Shown here: one piece after another, positions 18,268 to 28,525 of the stretch
Layout: each line of letters opens with the position of its first letter
Numbering within the stretch: the stretch's first letter is position 1
Assembly (NCBI GenBank): GCA_903893795.1
Contig: CAITNO010000032.1
Span: 33,025 to 97,024, forward strand
Reading direction: 5' to 3'
Source: Candidatus Hydrogenedentota bacterium
Lineage (GTDB): Bacteria; Hydrogenedentota; Hydrogenedentia; Hydrogenedentales; CAITNO01
DNA: 64,000 nt
Notes under the pieces: model-generated
What the model saw: the letters and a program-made list of their open reading frames with translations, nothing else
Database searches by the model: none
What the model was told of the DNA's origin: nothing
Position numbers and translations under genes: made by a program

Positions 18268-19308
18268 ATGAGCCAGTCACAATTTCTTCGCGCGTGCAAG
18301 GGCCAGCCGACAGACCATGTCCCGCTGTGGATCATGCGCCAGGCGGGCCGCTACCTGCCGGCCTATCAGGAAGTTCGCGCCAAACATGATTTCCTCACCA
18401 TGTGCCACACGGCCGAGTTGGCCGCCGAAGTGACGCTGCAGCCCGTGCGCGAATTCGGCTTTGACGCGGCCATCATCTTTTCCGACATCCTGATTCCTTT
18501 TGAACCCATGGGCATCACCGTGGAGTTTCACGAGGGCAAAGGCCCGCGCCTGTCCCCGCAAATCCGCTCCCGCGAGGACATCGCCCGGCTGAAGGACCCC
18601 GACTTCGACACGACCACCGCCTTTCTCAAAGACGCGCTCGGCATCGTGCGCCGCGAACTGCCCGCCGACACGGCGCTCATCGGCTTTGCCGGCGCGCCCT
18701 GGACCATGGCCTGCTACGGCGTCGAGGGCATGGGCTCGCGCGACTATGCCGTGGTCAAGCAGTTGATCAACACCGACCCCGCCGCCTTCCATGAACTGAT
18801 GGACAAGCTCACCACGGCGCTAATCCGCTACCTGCGCATGCAGTTGGACGCCGGGGCCGATGCCGTGCAGCTATTCGACTCCTGGGCCGACGCCCTGTCG
18901 CCCATGGACTACCGCGACTTCTCCCTGCCCTACGTGCGGCGCATCTTCGAGGAGCTGCACGGCTGCGGAAAGCCCCTCATCCTGTTCAGCAAGGACGCGG
19001 GCGCCTTCATTCCGCAGAACATCGACCTGTCGATGGACGTGCTGGCGGTGGACTGGCGCGTGGACCTTGCCGCCGTGCGGAGGCAATACGCGGGACGGGG
19101 CCCCAAGGCCTACCAGGGCAATCTCGACCCTATCACGCTGTTGGGCACGAAAGAGATTCTGCTGGAGAAGGCCGGGCGCATCCTCGCCGAAAACGCCGGA
19201 CAGCCCGGATACATCTTCAATCTTGGCCATGGCATCACGCCGCCCACCCCGGTCGAAAACGTGCGGGCGCTGGTGGACTTTGTGCACGGCTACAGGAGCG
19301 GCGCATGA
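18268..19308 (+). CDS. hemE: uroporphyrinogen decarboxylase
   Basis: Removes four carboxyl groups from uroporphyrinogen III to give coproporphyrinogen III; cytosolic and cofactor-free. 346 residues, normal for the family. The N-terminal signature PLWIMRQAGRYLP and the second signature GFAGAPWTMACY are intact, as is the C-terminal FNLGHGITPPTP. Its stop overlaps the hemN start by four bases (ATGA). Confidence 0.96.
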   Translation: MSQSQFLRACKGQPTDHVPLWIMRQAGRYLPAYQEVRAKHDFLTMCHTAELAAEVTLQPVREFGFDAAIIFSDILIPFEPMGITVEFHEGKGPRLSPQIRSREDIARLKDPDFDTTTAFLKDALGIVRRELPADTALIGFAGAPWTMACYGVEGMGSRDYAVVKQLINTDPAAFHELMDKLTTALIRYLRMQLDAGADAVQLFDSWADALSPMDYRDFSLPYVRRIFEELHGCGKPLILFSKDAGAFIPQNIDLSMDVLAVDWRVDLAAVRRQYAGRGPKAYQGNLDPITLLGTKEILLEKAGRILAENAGQPGYIFNLGHGITPPTPVENVRALVDFVHGYRSGA

Positions 19309-20696
19309 ATCCTGTGATGGCGGTCATACCGAGCAAGGAACTGGTGCGGGAAATGGATGTCGCCGCGCCGCGTTACACCAGCTATCCCACCATCCCCGTA
19401 TGGTCGACGGCCGATTCCTGCGGAAGCTTTGCGGAGGTGCTGCGGGGCCATTCGGCCGACACGCCCCTGACGCTGTACTTCCACGTGCCCTTCTGCCCGT
19501 CCATCTGCCATTACTGCGGCTGCAACACAAGCAAGCTCGAATGCGACGCGCAGACCGCCGAATATGCCCAGGCACTCCAGCAGGAGATCCGGCTGGTGCG
19601 GTCATTCCTGCCCGAACGGCACCGGGTGACCCAGATACACTGGGGCGGCGGCACACCCTCCACGCTCAAGAATGAGGAATTCACCGACATACTGAACCTG
19701 CTGCATGAATCCTTCGATGTGGCGGAGGACGCCGAACTCGCCATCGAAACCAACCCCATGACCTGCACCGACGCAAAACTGCGCTTCCTGCTGGACACCG
19801 GCTTCAACCGTTTCAGCATCGGTGTGCAGGATTTCGACCCCGAGGTGCAGCGCCTGATTGGCCGCAACCAGACCTTCGCGCGCACTGCGGAGTTCTGCGA
19901 CGCCATCCGTAAGCACGGTGTGCGCAGCCTCAATTTTGACCTGGTCTACGGTCTGCCCGCGCAGAATCTGGAAAAGGCCGGCGAAACCATGTCCCGGGTC
20001 GTCGAGCTCGGCCCCGACCGCATCGCGGTCTACAGCTTCGCCTTCCTGCCCAACCTGCGCGACAATCAGCGCAACATAGACACCAGTCTCATTCCGGGCA
20101 CCGACATGAAGTTCGACCTCTACCTGCTCACCATCGCGCGTTTGCAGGAGGCGGGTTTCGAGATGATCGGCATGGACCACTACGCCAAGCCGGAGGATGA
20201 ACTGGCCGTGGCCTGGCGCGAGAAACGGCTGCGCCGCAACTTCATGGGATACACCACCAAGGCCGAAACCGACGTCATCGCCCTGGGCGCCACCAGCATC
20301 AGCGACGTGTCCGGCTATTACTGCCAGAACATCAAGGACAACGCGCCCTACTTCAACAGCGTCCACGCCGGGCGCCTCCCCGTGCAGCGCGAGATCACCC
20401 TTGACCGCGACGACACCATCCGCCGCCGCGTCATCATGAACCTCCTGTGCAACGGCATTGCCGTGAAGCAGGACATAAACAGCCAGTTCGGCATTTCCTT
20501 TGACGATTATTTCGCCCTCGAACTGCCCCGCCTTGAGCCGCTGATTGAAAAGGGTCTCGTGGTGCATGACGCCCGCGCCGTGGAGGCAACCGAAACGGGT
20601 CGCTTCTTCCTGCGCAATATCGCGCTCCATTTCGACAACTATTTCGACGGCCGAAAAGGCCCCAACACGGGCGCAACCTTCTCGAGAACGGTGTAA
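19305..20696 (+). CDS. hemN: oxygen-independent coproporphyrinogen III oxidase
   Basis: Radical SAM enzyme that decarboxylates coproporphyrinogen III to protoporphyrinogen IX without oxygen. 463 residues. The N-terminus PRYTSYPT and the cluster motif FCPSICHYCGCN (C64, C68, C71, with C73 following) distinguish true HemN from the HemW haem chaperone. HWGGGTPSTL is the SAM-binding glycine motif. Coupled to hemE by ATGA and followed three bases later by hemH. Confidence 0.94.
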   Translation: MNPVMAVIPSKELVREMDVAAPRYTSYPTIPVWSTADSCGSFAEVLRGHSADTPLTLYFHVPFCPSICHYCGCNTSKLECDAQTAEYAQALQQEIRLVRSFLPERHRVTQIHWGGGTPSTLKNEEFTDILNLLHESFDVAEDAELAIETNPMTCTDAKLRFLLDTGFNRFSIGVQDFDPEVQRLIGRNQTFARTAEFCDAIRKHGVRSLNFDLVYGLPAQNLEKAGETMSRVVELGPDRIAVYSFAFLPNLRDNQRNIDTSLIPGTDMKFDLYLLTIARLQEAGFEMIGMDHYAKPEDELAVAWREKRLRRNFMGYTTKAETDVIALGATSISDVSGYYCQNIKDNAPYFNSVHAGRLPVQREITLDRDDTIRRRVIMNLLCNGIAVKQDINSQFGISFDDYFALELPRLEPLIEKGLVVHDARAVEATETGRFFLRNIALHFDNYFDGRKGPNTGATFSRTV

Positions 20697-20699
20697 GCC

Positions 20700-21689
20700 A
20701 TGGCGGAACCGAAGCTGGGGGTCGTGCTGCTGAACATGGGCGGGCCCGACTCCACGGACGACGTTCCCCCGTACCTGCTCAACATCTTTCGCGACCCCTG
20801 CATCCTCGACATGCCGCTCGGCTTTCTTGTGCGTCCCTGGCTGTCCAAGATTATTGTGAAGAGACGCAGCGCTGCCAGCGCCGCCCGCTACGTGCAAATC
20901 GGCGGCAAGACCCCCCTCAACGGCATCGCTCGGCAGCAGGCCTCCGTGCTTCAGACTATTCTGGAGGAACGGGGCGTCGCAGCCTTCGTGGCTCCCGGCA
21001 TGCGCTATTGGCATCCCTTCATCGATGAGGCCGTGCAATGCTTCGCCGCCGAGAAGGTGGACCGGGTGGTCGCGCTGTCCATGTACCCCCACTTCAGCAG
21101 CGCCACGACCGGCTCCTGCATGACTGAACTGCGGCGCGCCCTGAAAAAGCGCCTGCCCCGTGTTCCGCTGGGCATCGTTTCCGAATGGCCGCAACTGCCC
21201 CACTATGCGAATTTTCTTGCCCGCGAAACGCTCGCTGCGCTGCACGCGCTGCCCGAGGCGAAACCGTCCGCCACGGCCGTGCTCTTTTCCGCCCACGGCG
21301 TGCCGATGCGCCTCATAGAGCGGGGCGACCCCTACAGGAACCAGGTGCAGGAAACCTTCCGAATGGTCTGCGCCAAACTCCCCACAGACATCCGCCTGGC
21401 CCTCGGCTGGCAGAGCGCTTTCGGCCCCGCCCGGTGGCTTGAGCCCGACTCAAAAACAGTGGTCGCTCAAATGGCCAAAGACGGTGTGCAAAACCTGGTC
21501 GTCGTCCCCCTGGGTTTTGCCGCGGAGAATATTGAGACCCTCTGGGACATCGAGATTGATTTGAAGTCCTGCGCAATGGAAAACGGCATCCGCTGCTTCA
21601 CGCGGGTATCCTGTCAGAATGCGGATGCAGGCGTGATGCGCGGACTGGCTGACATGGTGATGAATGCGGCGGAAGGGAACAGGGCATGA
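20700..21689 (+). CDS. hemH: ferrochelatase
   Basis: Inserts Fe2+ into a porphyrin ring. 329 residues. LLNMGGPDSTDDV at the N-terminus, PLNGIARQQA, MYPHFSSATTGS and the catalytic His in FSAHGVPMRLIE are the family signatures; VVPLGFAAENIETLWDIEID is the C-terminal signature with the metal-path Glu residues. The stop overlaps the hemG start (ATGA). Given hemN upstream and hemG downstream, protoporphyrin IX is the probable substrate rather than coproporphyrin. Confidence 0.94.
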   Translation: MAEPKLGVVLLNMGGPDSTDDVPPYLLNIFRDPCILDMPLGFLVRPWLSKIIVKRRSAASAARYVQIGGKTPLNGIARQQASVLQTILEERGVAAFVAPGMRYWHPFIDEAVQCFAAEKVDRVVALSMYPHFSSATTGSCMTELRRALKKRLPRVPLGIVSEWPQLPHYANFLARETLAALHALPEAKPSATAVLFSAHGVPMRLIERGDPYRNQVQETFRMVCAKLPTDIRLALGWQSAFGPARWLEPDSKTVVAQMAKDGVQNLVVVPLGFAAENIETLWDIEIDLKSCAMENGIRCFTRVSCQNADAGVMRGLADMVMNAAEGNRA

Positions 21690-23113
21690 CAACAAGCATA
21701 GGCATTATCGGCGCGGGCGTATCCGGTCTGGCGGTGGCCCACAGCCTCAAGAGGCTGCTGGGTGACAGCGTGGACCTTGCGGTCTATGAAAAAGCGGAAC
21801 GCCCCGGCGGGGCCATCCATTCCAAACGGGTCGAGGGCTTTCTGCTGGAATGGGGACCCAACGGTTTCCTCAACAACGAGCCCGCCACCTTCGAGCTGAT
21901 TAAGGAGCTGGGCCTGCGTGACCGTCTCGTGGTGAGCAGCGACACGGCGCGCAAGCGCTTCCTGCTCATCGGCGGCGCACTGCACCAGATACCGCTGTCG
22001 CCGCCGGGCTTCATGGGCACAAAGATTCTGCCGCTCTCGGCCAAGCTCCGCTTCGCCATGGAACCGTTCATCGGCAAGCGCATCGATGAAGGCGACGAAA
22101 GCGTGGCCGATTTTGTGGGGCGGCGTTTTGGCCGCACCGCCATGGAGCGCATGTTTGACCCGCTCATGTCGGGCATCTATGCCGGCAATGTGGACACACT
22201 CAGCATACAGTCGACGCTTAAGGTCTTCCACGAGATGGAGCAGGCCCACGGCAGCGTCGTCCGGGGCATGTTTGCCCGCATCAGGCAGCGCAGGGCCGAG
22301 GATCGCGCCGGGGGCGAACAGGAGAAAGTGGACGAACTGCTGACCACCTCCAAGAACCCCATGTCGAACAAGCTGCTCTCGTTCGCCGAGGGCATGAACG
22401 AACTGGTTGCCGCCCTCACCGCTGCATTGGGCGGACATATCCGCACCGGCACGGTCATTGAGTCCATGACACGCGCGGAGAAGGGTTTTGACCTGGTCGT
22501 GCGCGGCGCAGAGGGCGCACAGCCGGTGCACCATGACATCGTGGTGCTGGCCACACCGCCCGAACAGTCGGCCGGCTTTGTGACTGGCTTTGACGCGACG
22601 CTCGCGCAGCGGCTGACCGAGATAAAATCCTCCACCATTGCGGTCATCGGGCTTGGATTCCGGGGGCAGGATATCGCCAATCCCCTGGACGGCTTCGGCT
22701 ATCTCATCCCGCGCAAGGAGGGGGTGCGCTCACTCGGCGCCCTGTGGAGTTCATCCATTTTCCCGAACCGCGCGCCCGAAGGACACAAGCTGCTGCAAAT
22801 TATGATTGGCGGCGCCCACGACCTGCGCGCCATTGAGGCGGACGACCAGACCCTGGTGGACACGGCCATGAAAGACGCCGACCCCGTGCTTGGGTTCCGC
22901 GGGAAGCCCCTGGTGCAGCAGGTCATCCGCCACAAGAGCGGCATTCCGCAGTACAACCTGGGGCACAAGGCGAGGTTGTCCGAAATCCAGCAGCGCATGC
23001 AGGGCATCGCAAATCTTCATCTCGCCGGCAACGGCTACTTTGGCATCTCGGCAAACGACTGCATCCGCCACGCCCGCGAACTGGCCGCCCGCATCGCGGC
23101 CGCTCTGCGGTAG
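21686..23113 (+). CDS. hemG: protoporphyrinogen oxidase, FAD-dependent HemY type
   Basis: Oxidises protoporphyrinogen IX to protoporphyrin IX. 475 residues. The N-terminal FAD site GIIGAGVSGLAVAHSL, the EKAERPGGAIHSKR region and LEWGPNGFLNNEPA, plus the C-terminal NLHLAGNGYFGISANDC, identify the HemY/PPOX flavoprotein family; this is not the small flavodoxin-like HemG of enterobacteria. Known members use O2 as acceptor, which contrasts with the oxygen-independent HemN in the same operon. Last gene of the operon. Confidence 0.93.
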   Translation: MTTSIGIIGAGVSGLAVAHSLKRLLGDSVDLAVYEKAERPGGAIHSKRVEGFLLEWGPNGFLNNEPATFELIKELGLRDRLVVSSDTARKRFLLIGGALHQIPLSPPGFMGTKILPLSAKLRFAMEPFIGKRIDEGDESVADFVGRRFGRTAMERMFDPLMSGIYAGNVDTLSIQSTLKVFHEMEQAHGSVVRGMFARIRQRRAEDRAGGEQEKVDELLTTSKNPMSNKLLSFAEGMNELVAALTAALGGHIRTGTVIESMTRAEKGFDLVVRGAEGAQPVHHDIVVLATPPEQSAGFVTGFDATLAQRLTEIKSSTIAVIGLGFRGQDIANPLDGFGYLIPRKEGVRSLGALWSSSIFPNRAPEGHKLLQIMIGGAHDLRAIEADDQTLVDTAMKDADPVLGFRGKPLVQQVIRHKSGIPQYNLGHKARLSEIQQRMQGIANLHLAGNGYFGISANDCIRHARELAARIAAALR

Positions 23114-23230
23114 GCAGAACCGGCCCATCTCCACGGAGGTGAGCCTGTCCGGCCGCATGGGAGTGTGCATTTTCCCGCGGAAGTCTGCCTGCACACATAG
23201 AAGCGTGCGCACTTCCACGTGTGTCGGCCT

Positions 23231-23310
23231 GTCCCCGCAGGGGATAAATGTCAGTAGCCGGGGGTTTCCTTCGGTCACCCCCGGCTATTCAAATTGGTCC
23301 CTTCGGGACC
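23231..23310. repeat. cluster of short palindromes, copy 1 of a dispersed element
   Basis: There is no gene between 23114 and 23428. The stretch holds hairpins CCCC-gca-GGGG (23233-23243), AGCCGGGGGT/ACCCCCGGCT with an 11-base loop (23256-23286) and GGTCCC-ttc-GGGACC (23296-23310). Read on the minus strand, 23256-23310 matches 54584-54637 almost base for base, including loop and spacer, so this is a repeated genomic element rather than a simple terminator. It may still help end hemG and 23429 transcripts, which converge here. Confidence 0.7.
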
Positions 23311-23428
23311 CCCGGCGTGCGAACCTCGGTCCCTATTCCTCGTCCCGGAACCCGCTGCGAATCTTCGCCTTGTCCCGTAGCCCGCCGCAGAGCCTCAACG
23401 CGCTGCGGAAGTTCACCGCATCGCGGAA

Positions 23429-25384
23429 CTACTTGTCGCCCTGCGTGTTGGCCTCGTCGTCGGTCATGCCCTTGTCGAGCCATTCGCGCTTGTATTCCAG
23501 CGGGTGCCGTTCCTTGAAGTCCTCGACGGTGATGCGGCCCGTGATCCAGGACCAGTTCATCGGGTAGGTGTGCGGGTCAAAGATCATGTAATAGAGATGC
23601 CACACAACGATCGTCAGCACCGCCAGCCATGCCTCATAGAAGTGGATGAGCGCGATCACGTCCAGGGCCACCTTGGGCAGGAACTGCAGAAACACGTTCA
23701 CGAACCACATGGACACGCCCGTCAGGATCATCAGCAGCGTTCCCCACCACATGCCCCAGTATTCAAACTTCTCAATGTAGCTGTACCGGTCAAATTTGGG
23801 CGGGTGCGGCCGCAGGCCGACCATGTAGGCCATGTTGAGGAACATGTCGCGGAAATCGCCCAGGCCCATCATGAGCATCCACAGCTCGCGGCGGCCCATC
23901 TTGGTGAATATCAGGAAGGCCGCGTTCACAATGGCCACGGCCACCAGCACCACCGCCGCAATGCGGTGCACCACACCGCGCGCCGCCAGGCCGGTCTCGC
24001 CGTGGAACAGCAGCTTGACCCACCAGGCCTCCGGATAGCGCAGCGCAAACCCGGACACGCAAAGTGCAACGAAGGACAGCGTGAGAACCAGATGGCCGAT
24101 GGTCATGCTGCGCGGGAAGCGGCGGTAGGTGCCCTTGGTGTCCATTTCGGACCAGAATTTTGTCACCGCCTTGCGCGCCATCGAAAGGGTGTTGTGGAAC
24201 ACCATGCCGCCGATGACGAGCGTAATCAGCAGGATGTACAGAAGCCGCACGATGCCCAGCGCCTTCTGGCCGGGGTCTGTCGGCATGATATGCACTTTGC
24301 CCTGCGCAAAATTGATGCTGGCGTCCTTGTGGCACTTGCCGCAGGTCTTGGGCAGGTTGGCCTCGTTAACCGACGACTGCGGGTCGGTCATGGCCAGGAT
24401 AAGATGGTTTTCATGGCAGCTCGCGCAGGTGGCCACCACCTCCGAACCACCGGCGCTCGCCAGTCCGTGGAAGCTGTCCATGTAGCTCGCCTGGCGGCCT
24501 GTGACCACGCCGTAGCGGCTCATGATTCTTTCGTTGTCATGGCACCGGGTGCAGGTGTCCACGGCCTGCTGGCGGGCGTTCACCTGGGATTCCCGAACCT
24601 TGGGCCCCTCAATGTCGTGTTCGCCGTGGCAGTCCGCGCAGGTAGGCGCGTCCTTGATGCCCCCGGCCATGGCCCGGCCGTGGATGCTCTTCTCGTAATC
24701 GGCAAGCTGCTTGGGGTGGCACTTGCCGCAGGTTTTGGAGACGTTCTTGCGGTAGACCGTTGAGGCGGGGTCGTCCGACGGCAGGAGGTTGTGCGAACCG
24801 TGGCAGCTTGTGCAGGCAGCCGCGTCCTTGTTCCCCGTGGCAATCGCGTGGGCGTGACCGCTCTTCAGATACGCGTCCGAGGGGTTCGCCACTGAAATCA
24901 AGTGGTTCTTCACGAGGTTGGGGTTCGTGTGGCACTTGCCGCAGGTCTTGGGCTGGTTGGCCTTGGAGACATGGGAGAGCGGGTCGTCAATCTTGCGGAT
25001 GTCATGCTGTCCGTGACAGTCGGCGCAACCGGTCACATCCTTGCTGCCCGTGCTGAGGAGAACGCCGTGCGGGCTTTTCGCATAGGCTTCGCCCTCTTCA
25101 TGGCAGTCCGCGCAACCGACCGGTTTAAGGCCCGGCTTGTGGTCTGTTGTCGCGTCGGTGTGGCAGGAAACGCAGCCCTCCTTGCCGTGAACGGAGGCGG
25201 CGAACATCTCCTCGTCGACATAGAACTGCTTCACCGTGCCATCGGCCGTCGTCGCTTTGAAATTGACATCGCCGTGGCAGAACAGACATTCGGAATCGTC
25301 GATGGCCCAAGCGGACATGGACAATAGGGCAGACGCGACAAGGGCCAGCCCGAACAGACAACGCTTTGATACGGAGATGCTCAT
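23429..25384 (-). CDS. 11-haem cytochrome c fused to cytochrome b561-like membrane domain
   Basis: 651 residues from the ATG at 25384 (GGGAAA about 8 bases upstream). A signal peptide precedes 11 CXXCH motifs in the first ~370 residues (CLFCH, CVSCH, three CADCH, three CGKCH, CTSCH, CTRCH, CASCH). The C-terminal ~270 residues have about five hydrophobic helices with conserved His (MTIGHLVLTLSF, GVVHRIAAVVLVA, ALIHFYEAWLAV), the pattern of di-haem b561/formate dehydrogenase gamma domains. The overall design matches CbcL-type inner-membrane quinone oxidoreductases of metal-reducing bacteria. Likely couples the quinone pool to periplasmic multihaem carriers. Paralogue of the gene at 25611-28391. 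Confidence 0.86.
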   Translation of the reverse strand: MSISVSKRCLFGLALVASALLSMSAWAIDDSECLFCHGDVNFKATTADGTVKQFYVDEEMFAASVHGKEGCVSCHTDATTDHKPGLKPVGCADCHEEGEAYAKSPHGVLLSTGSKDVTGCADCHGQHDIRKIDDPLSHVSKANQPKTCGKCHTNPNLVKNHLISVANPSDAYLKSGHAHAIATGNKDAAACTSCHGSHNLLPSDDPASTVYRKNVSKTCGKCHPKQLADYEKSIHGRAMAGGIKDAPTCADCHGEHDIEGPKVRESQVNARQQAVDTCTRCHDNERIMSRYGVVTGRQASYMDSFHGLASAGGSEVVATCASCHENHLILAMTDPQSSVNEANLPKTCGKCHKDASINFAQGKVHIMPTDPGQKALGIVRLLYILLITLVIGGMVFHNTLSMARKAVTKFWSEMDTKGTYRRFPRSMTIGHLVLTLSFVALCVSGFALRYPEAWWVKLLFHGETGLAARGVVHRIAAVVLVAVAIVNAAFLIFTKMGRRELWMLMMGLGDFRDMFLNMAYMVGLRPHPPKFDRYSYIEKFEYWGMWWGTLLMILTGVSMWFVNVFLQFLPKVALDVIALIHFYEAWLAVLTIVVWHLYYMIFDPHTYPMNWSWITGRITVEDFKERHPLEYKREWLDKGMTDDEANTQGDK

Positions 25385-25457
25385 GGTAGATTTCCCGTGG
25401 TAAACCAATGAAAGCATGATTGTGTCAGATACCTACCGTTCGGTCAACAGTGCTTTT

Positions 25458-25475
25458 CACGGATTATTATCCGTG
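25458..25475. promoter_or_regulatory. dyad element upstream of the 11-haem gene
   Basis: Perfect 7-bp dyad CACGGAT-tatt-ATCCGTG about 75 bases upstream of the 25384 start, in the expected promoter zone. It is a candidate operator; no regulator is assigned. Confidence 0.35.
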
Positions 25476-25547
25476 ATTTACCCGTATATTTCCCCGTGAA
25501 GCTCCGTCTCTACCACCGGGGCGACCACTCTTTCCCAATACACAACT

Positions 25548-25576
25548 GCGGGACGCTCCAATGTGGGGCGCCCCGC
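25548..25576 (-). terminator. GC-rich hairpin after the 19-haem gene
   Basis: gcgggacgctcc-aatgt-ggggcgccccgc forms a 12-position stem with one wobble and one mismatch, 35 bases past the 25611 stop on the minus strand. Only a short T-containing run follows (AGTTGTGTATT), so strength is uncertain. Confidence 0.5.
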
Positions 25577-25610
25577 AATCTAACGCTGTTTCAGCGGTAA
25601 AACCGCTGGA

Positions 25611-28391
25611 TTATTTGTAGCCGAAGACCATGGACCAGAGAATGAACAGGGCCAGGGAGAATCCGATGACCACCGCGATAGTTCCGAAGACGCGCGCCCA
25701 GAACCGGAATTCTTTCGGCGCTTCCGGCAACAGCCGCTTCTCCAGTTCGCCGCTCTTCACCAGTTCGTCGTAATAGCGCGGGCGCTCCTCTTTCAACTCC
25801 TCCACATCCACCCGGCCCGTAAACATGGCCATGTCCATCGGGAACTTCTCCGGACGGAAGTGGGTGTTGAAGAAGTGGATCGTGAAGATGAAGCCCACCG
25901 CCAGCAGCGCTTCGTCACTGTGGATAATCGTGGCCACATTGATGAACCAGCCCGGGAAGATGTAGGTGCACCATTCGGGGAACCACAGCATGAGGCCCGT
26001 GGAACCGATGATGGCCACGCCCCAGAACACGGCGAAGTAATCGAACTTCTCCCAGTAGGTCCACTGTCCGTACTGCGGACGCGGGCCGAGCCGGAAGAAC
26101 CACTTGAAGGTTTGGAACATTTCGACCGCGTCGCCCCATCCGGGCGTCAGCGAGTCGGGACCGAGCAGCATCTTGAACCAGCTCGTGCCGGACCGGCGCT
26201 TGCGCTGGACAATGACCCCAAGGTGGATGATGAAAATCGTCACCATCACCACCGCGCAAACGCGGTGGACAACGCCCATGGCCCGGAATCCGCCCAGCAC
26301 GTGCGACAGCGTCTGGGCCCAGGGCATGTAGGAGAACTTGAGCGACATGCCGGTCAGGGCGAGCCCGAAGAAGCACAGGATAAGCACGAAGTGCATCTGG
26401 CGGATGACCGGGTCAAAGCGCTGGAACATCAGGGCGCCGGGCGCCGGTTCCGGACGTTTGCGCTTGTGGGACAGCTCGCGGAAGGAACGCGGCAGCCATG
26501 CCAGCGTGTGCAGTCCAAAGAACAGGAAGGTGCCCACCAGCAGCCCCGTCATGCCCCAGAAGGCCAGGAACAGGTAGGGATACTTCTCGGGATCATGGTG
26601 CGTGGCGTGGGTGAGATAGCCGGCAAAGCGGCGGTGGCTGCCCGCGTGGCACTTGCCGCAGGTCGCCACGATGTTGTCGCGGCTGACGTGTGAATTGGGG
26701 TCGGTCACGGCCAGCACGTCGTGGCTGCCGTGGCAGTCGTAACACTTGGCCGCCGACGCGGTGCCCAGCTTGGAAACCTTGCCGTGATAGGTTTCAAAAT
26801 AGGTTTCCGCAACGTCCGCGTGGCACTTGCCGCAGGTTTGGAGGATGCCCTGCTTGAATCCTTCCTCATCAGTCCGCTGAATCGTGTGCGCCGTGTGGCA
26901 ACTGCTGCAAACCGGAAGCTGCTTGTCCGTCTTGGTCAATTCGGGCGAGTGGACGCTCTTGAGGAAGGTGGCTTGGATGCCCTGGTGGCATTGGCCGCAG
27001 GTCTTGGCGATATTCGCCGGATTGACGCTCGACTCCGGGTCGCTCGCGGGCAGCGGCTCGTGGGTCGTGTGGCAGCTCGTGCAGGTCGCCGTGACGAGCA
27101 GGCCGCTCTCCAGCAGGCCCTTGCCATGGATGCTGTTGGCGTAATTCTTGGTAATGTCGTGCTGCGTGCTGTTGCCGTGGCGCGCGGCCTTCTCCCCCTC
27201 GCGGTGGCAGCGGCCGCAAAGCTCGGGAACGTTCTTCGCAAAGGTCGGCGAGGCCGGGTCCGACTTGGCCAGGGTGCCGTGGCCCTTGTGGCAGTCGAGG
27301 CACTCCGGCGCGTCCTTGTCGCCTTCCGCCAGGTGCTTTCCGTGGATGCTCTTCTTGTGCTGCTCGACCTGGTCCGCGTGGCAGATGGAGCAGTCCACCT
27401 TGGCGGGAACCGTGTCGCAGGGCCGGTCATGGGCCGGCGTGGCCCCCGTGTGGCACTGGGAGCAGCGCTTTTCTTTGTGCGTCGAGTGGGTGAGCTCGTC
27501 CTGGTTCACCGCCGGAATGGTCCGCTGCGCGCCCTTCACCTCGTTGGCATGGCAGTGCAGGCAGTCCTGGTCGCTCACGCCCTCGTCGTAGAAAACCTTG
27601 CGCGCCTCGTGCGGCTGGTGGCAGTCCACGCAGACGGGGATCTGGTCCGGCGCCTTCTCCCAAAGTTCGCCGTTGATCACCTTGCGGTGCACCTGTTCGA
27701 TGTTCGCATGGCACTTCTTGCAGGTCGCCACAACGTTCTCGCGGCTGATGCTCGACTGCGGGTCCGTGTGCGGCAACACCCGGTGCGCCGTGTGGCAACT
27801 GCTGCACACCGCCGTCACGGTCAGGCCCTTCTTGAGCAGGCCCTCGCCGTGAATGCTCTCGGTGTACTTGGTGAGAATGTTGTGCTGGGATATGTTCCGT
27901 GACTTGGCCACCGGCGCGTCTTCACCGTGGCAGCCGCCGCAGGTCTCGGGAATGTGAATGGGGTTGGTCCGGGACGTCGGGTCCGCGGCGCGCTTGATTT
28001 CGTGCTTGGTGTGGCAGTCGGAACAGGCAGGCGCCAGCGGGTCACCCTTCGTAACGGCCTGTCCGTGCAGGCTTTCGCCATAAAGTTTGGCCTCGTCCTC
28101 GTGGCAGCCGTTGCAGGCCACCTTCTTCAGACCGGCCGGGTGGGGCACCTCGGTGATGTCATCATGGCAGGAAACGCAGCCACCTTCGGCGTGCACCGAC
28201 CCCTTGTAGCTGTCCTCATTCACGAAGAGCGGCACAACCTTCCCGTCCGCTTCCGTTTTGGAGAATTCTTTGTCGCCGTGGCAGAAGAGGCAGTCGGCAT
28301 CTTCCAGAGCCCGGGCGGGCAGGGCCAGCAGAACAAACACTGCGGCGACCGCCCACAACAACGTGCGACGCCGGGTTGTAGCCATGCTCAT
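25611..28391 (-). CDS. 19-haem cytochrome c fused to cytochrome b561-like membrane domain
   Basis: 926 residues from the ATG at 28391 (AGAGGA 9 bases upstream; in-frame ATGs exist at 28418 and 28385). Signal peptide, then 19 CXXCH motifs in roughly 620 residues, arranged in repeats with [ST]xHG[KE] spacers suggesting internal duplication of a cytochrome unit. A C-terminal membrane part follows, with about five helices ([54 protein letters not shown] and others) and paired His as in b561/FdhI-type quinol-reactive subunits. Closely related to the downstream 11-haem protein; about 226 bases separate them. Probable inner-membrane quinol:cytochrome electron-transfer module. Confidence 0.87.
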   Translation of the reverse strand: MSMATTRRRTLLWAVAAVFVLLALPARALEDADCLFCHGDKEFSKTEADGKVVPLFVNEDSYKGSVHAEGGCVSCHDDITEVPHPAGLKKVACNGCHEDEAKLYGESLHGQAVTKGDPLAPACSDCHTKHEIKRAADPTSRTNPIHIPETCGGCHGEDAPVAKSRNISQHNILTKYTESIHGEGLLKKGLTVTAVCSSCHTAHRVLPHTDPQSSISRENVVATCKKCHANIEQVHRKVINGELWEKAPDQIPVCVDCHQPHEARKVFYDEGVSDQDCLHCHANEVKGAQRTIPAVNQDELTHSTHKEKRCSQCHTGATPAHDRPCDTVPAKVDCSICHADQVEQHKKSIHGKHLAEGDKDAPECLDCHKGHGTLAKSDPASPTFAKNVPELCGRCHREGEKAARHGNSTQHDITKNYANSIHGKGLLESGLLVTATCTSCHTTHEPLPASDPESSVNPANIAKTCGQCHQGIQATFLKSVHSPELTKTDKQLPVCSSCHTAHTIQRTDEEGFKQGILQTCGKCHADVAETYFETYHGKVSKLGTASAAKCYDCHGSHDVLAVTDPNSHVSRDNIVATCGKCHAGSHRRFAGYLTHATHHDPEKYPYLFLAFWGMTGLLVGTFLFFGLHTLAWLPRSFRELSHKRKRPEPAPGALMFQRFDPVIRQMHFVLILCFFGLALTGMSLKFSYMPWAQTLSHVLGGFRAMGVVHRVCAVVMVTIFIIHLGVIVQRKRRSGTSWFKMLLGPDSLTPGWGDAVEMFQTFKWFFRLGPRPQYGQWTYWEKFDYFAVFWGVAIIGSTGLMLWFPEWCTYIFPGWFINVATIIHSDEALLAVGFIFTIHFFNTHFRPEKFPMDMAMFTGRVDVEELKEERPRYYDELVKSGELEKRLLPEAPKEFRFWARVFGTIAVVIGFSLALFILWSMVFGYK

Positions 28392-28525
28392 GGTGATATT
28401 TCCTCTATGGAGACTCATGGTTTTCCTCGGGTCTAGGGTTAGAACCGTGATTTTGCCACGAACCGGCGGCCCAATCAACAGGGTTTTTCCCGGATAGACC
28501 GCCTATTTGAGTGTCCTAACCCCCA

